DNA from: Burkholderiaceae bacterium
Lineage (GTDB): Bacteria; Pseudomonadota; Gammaproteobacteria; Burkholderiales; Burkholderiaceae_E
DNA length: 54,495 bases
Direction: 5' to 3'
Assembly (NCBI GenBank): GCA_021463505.1
Contig: JAJTYR010000024.1
Span: 1-54,495 of the forward strand
Each line of letters opens with the position of its first letter. Within the stretch, counting starts at the first letter, position 1. This document shows positions 23,681-31,048 of the stretch, piece by piece. The notes below the pieces were generated by a model that saw only the letters and a list, made by a program, of their open reading frames with translations, made no database searches and was not told the DNA's origin. The translations under genes were made by a program, and so were the position numbers.

Positions 23681-25087
23681 CTATCGGGCGGAACCGCGCC
23701 CGGGCTCAACCATGCCCCGGTAGTCGGGCAAGGTCAAGCTGGCGCACAGGCCTGCGGCCTGCAGGTTGGCAAGACGCAGGGTGCCGCCGTAGCGGCGCGC
23801 CAGGCGCTCGACGATCGCCAGCCCGAGGCCCGAACCGCCGCTTTCACCGCGCGCCTGATCCATCCGTGTGAACGGCTGCAGCAGGCGCTCGAGGTCTGCC
23901 GCGGGTACGCCGTGACCGTGATCGCGCACCTCGACGAGCAGGCCGTCGGCCGCGCGCCGCGCGCTCAGTTCGACGCGTGCCGGCGCGCCGCTCGAAGCGC
24001 GGCCGTAGCGCATCGAGTTGTCGACCAGGTTGACAACCGCCCGGTGCAGGTCGGTCGGGTCGCCGACCCAGTGCCCGGCCTCACCGGCGTCGACCGTGAG
24101 CGACAGCTCGCCCGCCTCGATCGCGCCGCGATAGTCGTGCCCGAGGCCTGCGAGCACCGCAGCCACGTCGACCCGCTCGGTGCGCGGCGCTTCGGCAATT
24201 CGCGCGTACTGCACGAACTGCCCGACGATGCGGTCGATGCGCTCGATGTCCTCGGCCATCGCGTCACGCTGGCCGGCGCCGAGTTCGGCCAGTTCGATCT
24301 CCATGCGCAATCGGGCAAGCGGGCTGCGGATGTCGTGCGAGATCCCCGCCAGCGCGAGCGAACGATCCGCATCGAGCCGGGCCAGGTCGCGTGCCAGCCG
24401 GTTGAAACGGCGGTTGAGTGCCGCGATTTCGGTCGGACCGTCTTCGGCCAGCCGGGGCGGAACGCCTCCGCGGCTCAGTCGGGCGATCGCGCGGTTCAGG
24501 TCGGCGAGCGGCCGATTGACCAGTCGCGAGATCAGCAGCGCTCCGAGCAGCGCCAGGCCTGCCGCGATCAGACCGAGTACACCGAGCCCGGGCCCGAACT
24601 GGCGCTCCACCCGTGCGCGCGGCAGGATCAGCCAGTAGTCGTCACCGTCGATCTCGAAGCTGATCCACACCCCATCGATGCCGTTGACCCGTCCGGCCAC
24701 GTGGGTGCCCGCGCCGAGCAGCTGCCGCAGTCGCGGCTGCAGTGCGCGCAGCCGCGGGCCGGTCGCGTCGTCGTCGATGCGATCCTCGGGTTCCTTCGGC
24801 AGGACGCGAACCTCCTCTTCGTGCGCGAGTTGCTCGACCAGGTCGAGCCGTCGATCGGGCTCGGCGCTGACCAGCGCCGAGCGGGTGAGGTTGACGACCG
24901 AAGCGATTTCCCAGGCGAGGCGTTGCTCGGGGGGCGTGCGGTCGAGCAACCCGGCGATCCCCAGCGTCGTTCCAAGGCTGACGCCGATCAGCAGCGCCAA
25001 CAGCAGGAAAGTGCGCCAGAACAGGCTGATGCGTGGCCATTGCGGCGCCGCGCGCGCGCCCGCCGCGTCGGCCGTGTGCGGGCTCAT
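23681..25087 (-). CDS. Two-component sensor histidine kinase, EnvZ/RisS-like
   Basis: This membrane sensor kinase has 468 residues. TM1 (TFLLLALLIGVSLGTTLGIA) is near residue 30, followed by a periplasmic region of about 120 residues. TM2 (LGLIAAGLALLGALLIS) leads to a HAMP domain (SRLVNRPLADLNRAIARLS). The HisKA box is ALAGISHDIRSPLARLRME with the phospho-acceptor His. The ATPase domain has NLVDNSMRYG (N box), VRDHGHGVP (G1) and GGSGLGLAIV (G2). Its ATG overlaps the response regulator stop (ATGA). It is most like EnvZ and the betaproteobacterial RisS; the stimulus is unknown. Confidence 0.93.
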   Translation of the reverse strand: MSPHTADAAGARAAPQWPRISLFWRTFLLLALLIGVSLGTTLGIAGLLDRTPPEQRLAWEIASVVNLTRSALVSAEPDRRLDLVEQLAHEEEVRVLPKEPEDRIDDDATGPRLRALQPRLRQLLGAGTHVAGRVNGIDGVWISFEIDGDDYWLILPRARVERQFGPGLGVLGLIAAGLALLGALLISRLVNRPLADLNRAIARLSRGGVPPRLAEDGPTEIAALNRRFNRLARDLARLDADRSLALAGISHDIRSPLARLRMEIELAELGAGQRDAMAEDIERIDRIVGQFVQYARIAEAPRTERVDVAAVLAGLGHDYRGAIEAGELSLTVDAGEAGHWVGDPTDLHRAVVNLVDNSMRYGRASSGAPARVELSARRAADGLLVEVRDHGHGVPAADLERLLQPFTRMDQARGESGGSGLGLAIVERLARRYGGTLRLANLQAAGLCASLTLPDYRGMVEPGRGSAR

Positions 25088-25803
25088 TTGTCGTCGGGGA
25101 CGAACACGTAGCCGACGCCCCAGACGGTCTGGATGTATCGGGGCTGCTGGGGATCGGCCTCGATCAGCCTGCGCAGGCGCGAAACCTGCACGTCGAGGCT
25201 GCGGTCATAGGCGCCGTATTCGCGGCCGCGCGCCAGCGTCATCAGCTTCTCGCGCGACAGCGGCGCACGTGGATGCTGCACCAGGACCTTGAGCACCGAG
25301 AATTCGCCGGTGGTGAGCGCCACCGGTACCCCGTCGCGCGAGAACGCGCGCGTGGCCAGGTCGAGCCTGAACGGACCGAAGCATACTTCGAGCGGCTCGG
25401 CCGACGGGGCGCCCGGAAGTTCGGCGGGCGGCTGGCGGCGCAGCACCGCGTGGATGCGTGCGAGCAGTTCGCGCGGGTTGAACGGCTTCGGCAGGTAGTC
25501 GTCAGCGCCGACTTCCAGGCCGATGATGCGGTCGACGTCGTCGCCCCGGGCGGTCAGCATGACGATCGGGGTGCGATCGTTCGCGCCGCGCAACCGGCGC
25601 ACGATCGACAGGCCGTCCTCGCCGGGCAGCATCAGGTCGAGCACGATCAGGTCGAAGCACTCGCGCAACAACAGCCGGTTCATGGCCGGCGCGTCCTGCG
25701 CGAGACTGACCTCGAACTGGTGTTCGCTCAGGTAGCGGCGCAGCAGTTCGCGCAGTCTCGGGTCGTCGTCGACGACCAGCAGTTTGCGGCTGGCAGTGCT
25801 CAT
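25084..25803 (-). CDS. OmpR-family response regulator (RisA/OmpR-like)
   Basis: This DNA-binding response regulator has 239 residues. The receiver domain has the acidic pair in LLVVDDDPRL, phospho-acceptor Asp in LIVLDLMLPGEDG, and Lys in GADDYLPKPFNPREL. The winged-helix output domain has LTTGEFSVLKVLVQHP and ends in RYIQTVWGVGYVFVPD. The ATG at 25803 was chosen over an upstream ATG because MSTASRKLLVVDDD matches the family and a TATCAT hexamer sits 7 nt before it. The paired kinase is co-translated. GTTAC direct repeats in the divergent spacer are a candidate binding site. Confidence 0.94.
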   Translation of the reverse strand: MSTASRKLLVVDDDPRLRELLRRYLSEHQFEVSLAQDAPAMNRLLLRECFDLIVLDLMLPGEDGLSIVRRLRGANDRTPIVMLTARGDDVDRIIGLEVGADDYLPKPFNPRELLARIHAVLRRQPPAELPGAPSAEPLEVCFGPFRLDLATRAFSRDGVPVALTTGEFSVLKVLVQHPRAPLSREKLMTLARGREYGAYDRSLDVQVSRLRRLIEADPQQPRYIQTVWGVGYVFVPDDK

Positions 25804-25816
25804 GGTGGCAATGATA
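25804..25816 (-). promoter_or_regulatory. -10-like hexamer of the response-regulator gene, leaderless geometry
   Basis: On the minus strand TATCAT (25816-25811) is followed by seven bases and the ATG at 25803. There is no Shine-Dalgarno sequence and no recognisable -35. Confidence 0.45.
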
Positions 25817-25874
25817 GCCGCGGGGCGCACGCAGTGCGTCGCACGCTCGCGCGCCGCAACCTGCACGGCCGTTC

Positions 25875-25898
25875 GTTACCGGCTGTTACACGGTTTAC
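25875..25898 (+). promoter_or_regulatory. Candidate OmpR-type direct repeats
   Basis: Three GTTAC-like half sites, GTTAC (25875), GTTAC (25885) and GTTTAC (25893), lie head to tail about one helical turn apart. OmpR-family dimers typically bind such direct repeats. They are centred about 58 bases upstream of the predicted start of the secreted-protein gene at 25945. That gene has a -10 but no -35, which is typical of an activator-dependent promoter. Confidence 0.4.
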
Positions 25899-25932
25899 CC
25901 GGAACGGCGCTGCGTGCGCGGCGCGCGCTGTC

Positions 25933-25944
25933 TAGAATGCCCGC
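25933..25944 (+). promoter_or_regulatory. -10 hexamer of the small secreted-protein gene
   Basis: TAGAAT (25933-25938) lies six bases before the ATG at 25945, so the transcript would be leaderless. No -35 is visible. Confidence 0.45.
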
Positions 25945-26304
25945 ATGTTCAGGCAGATTCGATGGCTGAAAGTGCCGCGCACCGCTGGCGTGGTGCGCAG
26001 CGACGCGCTGCGCGGCCGACCGTCGGTCGCACGCCGCCGCGTGGGCAACGCATTGCTGGCGACCGTGCTCGCACTGGGTGCCGGCGCGGCGGCAGCGCAG
26101 CCGTTTTTCGCCGGGCGAATGAGCCCCGAGGAGCGCGAGCGGTTGCGTCGCGAATTGCGCCAGCAACCGGAGCGCGGGCGCCAGGATGGCGTGCCCGGAT
26201 ATCGCCGCGAGCGGATGTCGCCGGTCGAACGCGAACAACTGCGCCGGCAACTGCGCGAGGCAAGTCCCGCCGAGCGCCGCGGGCGGGGACGCCGGCGCGA
26301 CTGA
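25945..26304 (+). CDS. Small secreted Arg-rich protein with two MSPxER repeats
   Basis: I do not recognise a named family. The 119-residue product has a hydrophobic segment (GNALLATVLALGAGAAAAQP, residues 34-53) that looks like a signal peptide cleaved near AAA/QPF. It is preceded by an unusually long, basic 33-residue N-region. The mature part is very Arg/Glu-rich and holds two copies of a helical unit about 32 residues apart: RMSPEERERLRRELRQ (58-73) and RMSPVEREQLRRQLRE (90-105). It diverges from the OmpR-type regulator gene, so it may be a periplasmic target or partner of that system; this is inference. A later start nearer the signal peptide is possible. Confidence 0.65.
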   Translation: MFRQIRWLKVPRTAGVVRSDALRGRPSVARRRVGNALLATVLALGAGAAAAQPFFAGRMSPEERERLRRELRQQPERGRQDGVPGYRRERMSPVEREQLRRQLREASPAERRGRGRRRD

Positions 26305-26331
26305 ATTGCGCCCCGGTTCGGGCGCCGGCAC

Positions 26332-26344
26332 TAGAATCCGTCGT
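26332..26344 (+). promoter_or_regulatory. -10 hexamer of tsaB, leaderless geometry
   Basis: TAGAAT (26332-26337) is followed by seven bases and the GTG at 26345. There is no Shine-Dalgarno sequence. A GTG at 26343 is out of frame. Confidence 0.45.
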
Positions 26345-27253
26345 GTGACTCTTCCTGCGCCCGCTTCGGCCCGAGTGTCGCCCGTCGTCGCCCGCCCGGA
26401 CGGCGGGCGCGTGTGCCTGCTCGCGCTGGCAACCTCGGGCGACTGGTGTTCGGTGGCACTGCACCGCCACGACGCCGGCGTCGATGAGAGCGAATGCCTG
26501 TCCGAACGCCTGGGCGCTGGCCAGTCGGAACGCATCCTGGCGATGGTTCGCACCGTCTGCGGCGACGCCGGGGTCGGGCTCGGCGAGATCGATGCGATCG
26601 CCTTCGACGCGGGGCCGGGCTCGTTCACCAGCCTGCGCGTCGGCTGCTCGGTCGCGCAGGGACTGGGTTTCGCGCTGGAGCGCCCGGTGCTCCCGGTCGA
26701 GGCACCGGCTGCGCTCGGCTGGCAGCGGCTGCGGGCCAGCAGGCGCGTCGCCGGCGACGTGCTGGTGGCGGTCGACGCACGCATGGACGAACTCTACGTG
26801 GCGATGTACCGGTTGCGGCTCGATGCACCGGCCAACTGGGGCCAGACGCTGATCGAGCCACGACTGCTGGCGCGGGCCGGATTCGTGTCCGAGCTGGCGG
26901 CGTGCTGGCCGGCGGCCGGTGCCGGCGTGGGTGAACACCCGGTTGCCGCCGAGCCGCTGCCGGCGCAGGTCCTGCCTGGCGGAAATGCCTGGCGCTCGCT
27001 GGGCCTGCTCGATGAGTGGAAGGCACGTCACGGCCTCGCGTCGGTACCAGCCGCCCCGGCGAGCGAGCAGGCGTACGTGCGCGCGGACGCGTTGGCCGAG
27101 ATCGCGCTGCGCGACTGGCATGCGGGCCGGGCGATCGACGCATCGGAGGCCGCGCCGCGCTACGTGCGCGACAAGGTCGCGCTCGATCGCGACGAACAGC
27201 GTGCGCTGCGCCTGCGGCGCGCACAGCGTACCGGTGCCCGGGCGGATCGATGA
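26345..27253 (+). CDS. tsaB: tRNA threonylcarbamoyladenosine synthesis protein TsaB
   Basis: TsaB is the scaffold partner of TsaD in making t6A37 on ANN-decoding tRNAs. The 302-residue protein has the ASKHA-fold start LLALATSGDWCSVAL and the family motif FDAGPGSFTSLRVGCSVAQGL. VAVDARMDELYVAMYRL follows, the usual D-A-R-M-x-E-V-Y segment. The length is at the long end of the family. The GTG at 26345 is 28 residues before the core; a later start is possible, but the upstream TAGAAT supports this one. Its stop overlaps the rimI ATG (ATGA). Confidence 0.9.
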   Translation: MTLPAPASARVSPVVARPDGGRVCLLALATSGDWCSVALHRHDAGVDESECLSERLGAGQSERILAMVRTVCGDAGVGLGEIDAIAFDAGPGSFTSLRVGCSVAQGLGFALERPVLPVEAPAALGWQRLRASRRVAGDVLVAVDARMDELYVAMYRLRLDAPANWGQTLIEPRLLARAGFVSELAACWPAAGAGVGEHPVAAEPLPAQVLPGGNAWRSLGLLDEWKARHGLASVPAAPASEQAYVRADALAEIALRDWHAGRAIDASEAAPRYVRDKVALDRDEQRALRLRRAQRTGARADR

Positions 27254-27831
27254 GCGCGTTGCCCAGGCCACCCGGGTCGTCGTCGCCCACGGCGTCGTGC
27301 CGGGCGTTGCGGGCTCGCGGCATGCGCGTCGACGATCTCGACGCGGTCATGGCGATCGAATCGGCCATCTATCCGTTTCCATGGACGCGCGGCAACTTCG
27401 CCGATGCACTGCGTGCCGGCTACGATGCCTGGGTGTTCGAGACGGCCACGGGGCCGACCGAAGTGCCCGAGGGGCCGGACGAAGCGGCCACGCAGTCGTG
27501 CGAAGCGACCGAAGGAGCGCGATGCGCACCGCTGGGCTACGCCGTGGTGATGTGGATCCCCGACGAGGCGCATCTGCTCAATCTGGGCGTGCGAGGCGCG
27601 ATCCACGGCCGCGGTGTCGGTCGGGCGATGCTCGAATGGCTGATGCGCGATGTGCGGGGCCGCGGTGGGCGCGGCCTCATGCTCGAGGTCAGGCCGTCGA
27701 ACCTGCCGGCGATCGCGCTGTACCGCAGCGCCGGCTTTGCGCGGATCGGCGTGCGCAGGCGCTACTACCCGGCACCGCAGGGCGCCCGCGAGGACGCGTG
27801 GGTGATGTTCAGGGAACTGGCCGATGAATGA
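27250..27831 (+). CDS. rimI: Ribosomal-protein-alanine N-acetyltransferase RimI
   Basis: RimI is a GNAT enzyme that acetylates the N-terminal Ala of ribosomal protein S18. The 193-residue protein has MRVDDLDAVMAIESAIYPFPW near the N-terminus, the substrate-binding HLLNLGVRGAIHGRGVGRAML segment with the acetyl-CoA loop, and the C-terminal NLPAIALYRSAGFARIGVRR. A Glu/Thr/Pro-rich insertion of about 30 residues (around residues 65-95) sits between the first strands and is not usual for RimI. It overlaps tsaB upstream and udg downstream, giving a tightly coupled three-gene unit. Confidence 0.9.
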   Translation: MSALPRPPGSSSPTASCRALRARGMRVDDLDAVMAIESAIYPFPWTRGNFADALRAGYDAWVFETATGPTEVPEGPDEAATQSCEATEGARCAPLGYAVVMWIPDEAHLLNLGVRGAIHGRGVGRAMLEWLMRDVRGRGGRGLMLEVRPSNLPAIALYRSAGFARIGVRRRYYPAPQGAREDAWVMFRELADE

Positions 27832-28498
27832 ATCGCAGCACCGCGCGTGGGAGGCGCTCGGAATCGGGCCTGCCTGGCGCCTGCGTCGGCGCATTGCCGA
27901 GCCACCCGCTGCGCCCGCGCCGGCAGCGATGGACTGGCCGCAGCTGCGCGCCGCGGTCGCCCGGTGTCGCGCCTGCACGCTTTGCGAGACGCGCACCCAG
28001 CCGGTGTTCGGAGTCGGTGACGAACGCGCCAGCTGGATGGTGATCGGCGAGGCACCCGGTGCCGAGGAAGACCGCCGCGGGGAGCCTTTCGTGGGCAACG
28101 CCGGCCGCCTGCTCGACCAGATGCTGGCGGCGCTCGGCCTGGGGCGCGAGCGCGACGTGTTCGTCGCCAACGTGCTCAAGTGCCGCCCGCCCAACAACCG
28201 CGATCCTTCGCCCGACGAGATCCGGCATTGCGAACCGCATCTCAGGCGCCAGATCGAACTGGTCTCGCCGCGGGTGATCGTGGTCGTCGGACGGATTGCC
28301 GCCCAGGCGCTGCTGGGCACCGAGGCATCGATCGCCAGCCTTCGCGGGCACGTTCACCACTACCGGAGTGGCGAAAGAGCGGTCCCGGTGGTGGTTACCT
28401 ACCATCCGGCCTATCTGTTGCGCAGCCCGCCCGACAAGGCGCGCGCCTGGGCCGACCTGTGCCTGGCGCGCCGTGTGCACGACGCGGGCCAGGCGTAG
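27824..28498 (+). CDS. Family 4-type uracil-DNA glycosylase
   Basis: This enzyme excises uracil from DNA. The 224-residue protein has the family 4 pattern of a 4Fe-4S cluster: CRACTLC near residue 49, then single cysteines in VLKCRPPNNRDP and IRHCEPHL. Motif A is GEAPGAEEDRRGEPFVGNAG and motif B is the HPAYLLRSP stretch. An N-terminal extension of about 40 residues precedes the core, as in many betaproteobacterial members that resemble DNA polymerase-associated UDGs. The ATG lies 8 bases inside rimI, so it is translated from the same mRNA. Confidence 0.92.
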   Translation: MNESQHRAWEALGIGPAWRLRRRIAEPPAAPAPAAMDWPQLRAAVARCRACTLCETRTQPVFGVGDERASWMVIGEAPGAEEDRRGEPFVGNAGRLLDQMLAALGLGRERDVFVANVLKCRPPNNRDPSPDEIRHCEPHLRRQIELVSPRVIVVVGRIAAQALLGTEASIASLRGHVHHYRSGERAVPVVVTYHPAYLLRSPPDKARAWADLCLARRVHDAGQA

Positions 28499-28508
28499 AC
28501 CGGATGGG

Positions 28509-29771
28509 TCAATGCTTGCTCTGACCGATCAGCGCGACCGAATCGAAAACACGCTGGTTGGCGTGGTGCAACCGGATCACCGCGACCATCGTCAGCGCGA
28601 CGAACAGGCCGAAGAGCACGATCACCAGGTTCACGCCGAGCTCCAGGCGCAGCAGCAGTGAATACAGCCCGAGCATCAACAGGATGTTCAGGTTCTCGTT
28701 GAAGTTCTGCACGGCGATCGAATGCCCGGCACTCATCAGCACGTGGCCGCGGTGCTGCAGCAGCGCGTTCATCGGCACGACGAAGAACCCGGCCATTGCG
28801 CCGACGAGCACCAGCAGCGGAAACGCCGCCCATTCGGAGGACACCAGCGTCATCGCCGGCACGATCAGCCCCATCGCCACGCCCACCGGCAGCACGCGCA
28901 ATGAATCGCGCAGGCGCACGACGCGGGCGGCGAGCATCGCACCGAGCGCGATACCCAGCGCGACCACCCCCTGCAGGATCGCGGCGCGGCTCAGCGGCAG
29001 GCCGAGCGCGTGGTGCGCCCAGTCGAGGACGATGAACTGCAGCGTCGCCCCGGCGCCCCAGAACAGCGTGGTGACTGCCAGCGAGATCTGCCCGAGCCGG
29101 TCTTTCCACAGGACGCGGCAGCAGCCGAGGAACTCGCGCATCAGCGTGAACGGATTGCGTGCCTGCTGCGGATAGCGTGCGCCGGTGTCGGGAATGCCGA
29201 GGTTGACCGCGGCGGCGATCGCGTAGAACACCGCGATCACCACGATCGCCGATTCCGCCGGTGTGTCGATGCCGGTGTCGATCAGTGGCAGGTCGACGGC
29301 CAGCAGCATGGCGGCAGCGGTCGGGGTGATCAGCGCACCGCCGAGTACCGTGCCCAGGATGATCGAGCCGACGGTGGTGCCTTCGATCCAGCCGTTGGCC
29401 GCGACCAGTTTCTCCGGCGGCAGCAGTTCGGTGAGGATGCCGTACTTGGCCGGCGAGTAGGCTGCCGCGCCGAAGCCGACCACCGCATAGGCGAGCAGCG
29501 GGTGGATCGTGAAGAACATCAGCAGGCAGCCGACGATCTTCACCAGGTTGGTCACGAACATGACCCGGCCCTTGGGCATCGAGTCGGCCAGTGCACCGAC
29601 GAACGGGGCGAGCATCACGTACGAGACGGTGAAGAACAGCTTGAGCAGCGGTTTCATCCATTCGGGCGCGTGCATCTCGATGAGCAGCGCGATCGCGGCG
29701 ATCAACAGCGCGTTGTCGGCCAGCGACGAGAAGAACTGCGCCGCCATGATCGTGTAGAAGCCGCGTTTCAT
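28509..29771 (-). CDS. lplT: Lysophospholipid transporter LplT
   Basis: LplT is an MFS flippase that brings lysophospholipids from the outer to the inner leaflet of the inner membrane for re-acylation. The 420-residue protein begins MKRGFYTIMAAQFFSSLADN, the conserved start of the family. It has about 12 hydrophobic helices and the motif YSPAKYGILTELLPPEKLVAANGW. No aas acyltransferase gene is adjacent. The gene converges on udg and diverges from alr, the usual lplT-alr-radA order of Burkholderiales. Confidence 0.92.
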   Translation of the reverse strand: MKRGFYTIMAAQFFSSLADNALLIAAIALLIEMHAPEWMKPLLKLFFTVSYVMLAPFVGALADSMPKGRVMFVTNLVKIVGCLLMFFTIHPLLAYAVVGFGAAAYSPAKYGILTELLPPEKLVAANGWIEGTTVGSIILGTVLGGALITPTAAAMLLAVDLPLIDTGIDTPAESAIVVIAVFYAIAAAVNLGIPDTGARYPQQARNPFTLMREFLGCCRVLWKDRLGQISLAVTTLFWGAGATLQFIVLDWAHHALGLPLSRAAILQGVVALGIALGAMLAARVVRLRDSLRVLPVGVAMGLIVPAMTLVSSEWAAFPLLVLVGAMAGFFVVPMNALLQHRGHVLMSAGHSIAVQNFNENLNILLMLGLYSLLLRLELGVNLVIVLFGLFVALTMVAVIRLHHANQRVFDSVALIGQSKH

Positions 29772-29889
29772 CGGCGAGGGGCTCTCGTGTCTCCGTTCGA
29801 GCGCCGGCTTCCCGCTCTTGCGGGCGGCTGGCCGGTCTGCCGGTGCGCCGCCCGTGCGACCGATGGTCCCGCTGCTGAGCGCGGGTCGG

Positions 29890-29927
29890 TTTATACCATG
29901 ATCGTCCTGCGTGTCCGTGTGTATAGT
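29890..29927. promoter_or_regulatory. Divergent -10 elements of lplT and alr
   Basis: Minus-strand TATAAA (29895-29890) could drive lplT, with a leader of roughly 110 bases. Plus-strand TATAGT (29922-29927) could drive alr, with a start near 29934 and a leader of under 20 bases that lacks a Shine-Dalgarno sequence. No consensus -35 boxes are seen. The 180-base spacer holds nothing else I can recognise. Confidence 0.35.
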
Positions 29928-29951
29928 TCACGCACCCGCCCGCAGATTCCG

Positions 29952-31034
29952 ATGCCCCGTCCGATCGTCGCCACCGTCTCGATTCCGGCGATGCGCCACA
30001 ACCTGGCGCTCGCGCGCGAGCGGGCGCCGGGGCGCTTCGTCTGGGCGGTGGTCAAGGCCAACGGGTATGGCCACGGACTGGCCAACGCCGCACGCGGTTT
30101 CGCGGCCGCCGACGGGATGGCGCTGGTGGAGTTCGACGGCGCCGCGCAGTTGCGTCGCGCGGGATGGAGCGGCCCGGTGCTGATGCTCGAAGGCGCATTC
30201 GATCCGGATGACGTTGCGCAGGCGGTGCGCGAGCGACTGTCGCTGGTGGTGCATGAGGTGCGCCAGGTCGAATGGCTCGAGGCGCGGGCGGCGGACGCGC
30301 CGATCGATGTGTTCCTGAAGTTCAACAGCGGCATGAACCGCCTCGGTTTCGGGCACGACGCGTTTCGCGAGGCCTTCGGGCGGCTGGTGCGGCTCGCCTG
30401 CGTCGGCCGGTTGACACTGATGACGCATTTCGCCAACGCCGACCTCGTCGGTGGCGCCGACCAGGCGCTGCGTCGCTTCGAGGCCGCTGCGGCGGGACTG
30501 CCGGCGCCGCGCTCGCTCGCGAATTCGGCGGCGACGCTGCAGGTGTCGCAGGCCCACGGCGATGCGATCCGGCCGGGCGTGATGCTCTACGGTGCAACGC
30601 CATTCGGCGAGGGCGACGCGCGTTCGCTCGGCCTGCGCCCGACGATGCGGCTCGAATCGCGGCTGATTGCCGTCCAGGAACTGGTGCCCGGTGACGCAGT
30701 CGGCTACGGCTCGGGCTTTCGTGCCGCGCGGCCGATGCGCATCGGCGTGGTCGCCTGCGGCTACGCCGACGGCTATCCGCGGCACGCGCCCAACGGCACG
30801 CCGGTTGCGGTCGACGGTGTGCGCACTGCCACCGTCGGACGCGTGGCGATGGACATGCTGATGGTCGATCTCGGCCCGGTGCCGGACGCACGTCCCGGAT
30901 CGACAGTCGAACTGTGGGGCGAGACCGTGCCGATCGATGCCGTCGCCCGGGCAAGCGGCACCATCGGCTACGAATTGATGTGCGCGCTCGCGCAGCGGGT
31001 GCCGATGCGCGTCGACGACGGCACCTGCGCCTGA
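29952..31034 (+). CDS. alr: Alanine racemase
   Basis: Alr interconverts L- and D-alanine for peptidoglycan. The 360-residue fold-type III PLP enzyme has the PLP-lysine motif WAVVKANGYGHGL near residue 35 and GMNRLGF in the barrel. The C-terminal domain holds the second catalytic residue, Tyr in AVGYGSGFRA, and ends with GTIGYELMCALAQRVPM. The ATG at 29952 fits the family's N-terminus (RPIVATVSIPAMRHNL); a slightly upstream ATG is in frame but adds atypical sequence. radA begins 14 bases downstream. Confidence 0.94.
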   Translation: MPRPIVATVSIPAMRHNLALARERAPGRFVWAVVKANGYGHGLANAARGFAAADGMALVEFDGAAQLRRAGWSGPVLMLEGAFDPDDVAQAVRERLSLVVHEVRQVEWLEARAADAPIDVFLKFNSGMNRLGFGHDAFREAFGRLVRLACVGRLTLMTHFANADLVGGADQALRRFEAAAAGLPAPRSLANSAATLQVSQAHGDAIRPGVMLYGATPFGEGDARSLGLRPTMRLESRLIAVQELVPGDAVGYGSGFRAARPMRIGVVACGYADGYPRHAPNGTPVAVDGVRTATVGRVAMDMLMVDLGPVPDARPGSTVELWGETVPIDAVARASGTIGYELMCALAQRVPMRVDDGTCA

Positions 31035-31048
31035 TCGCCGCGTCGACG

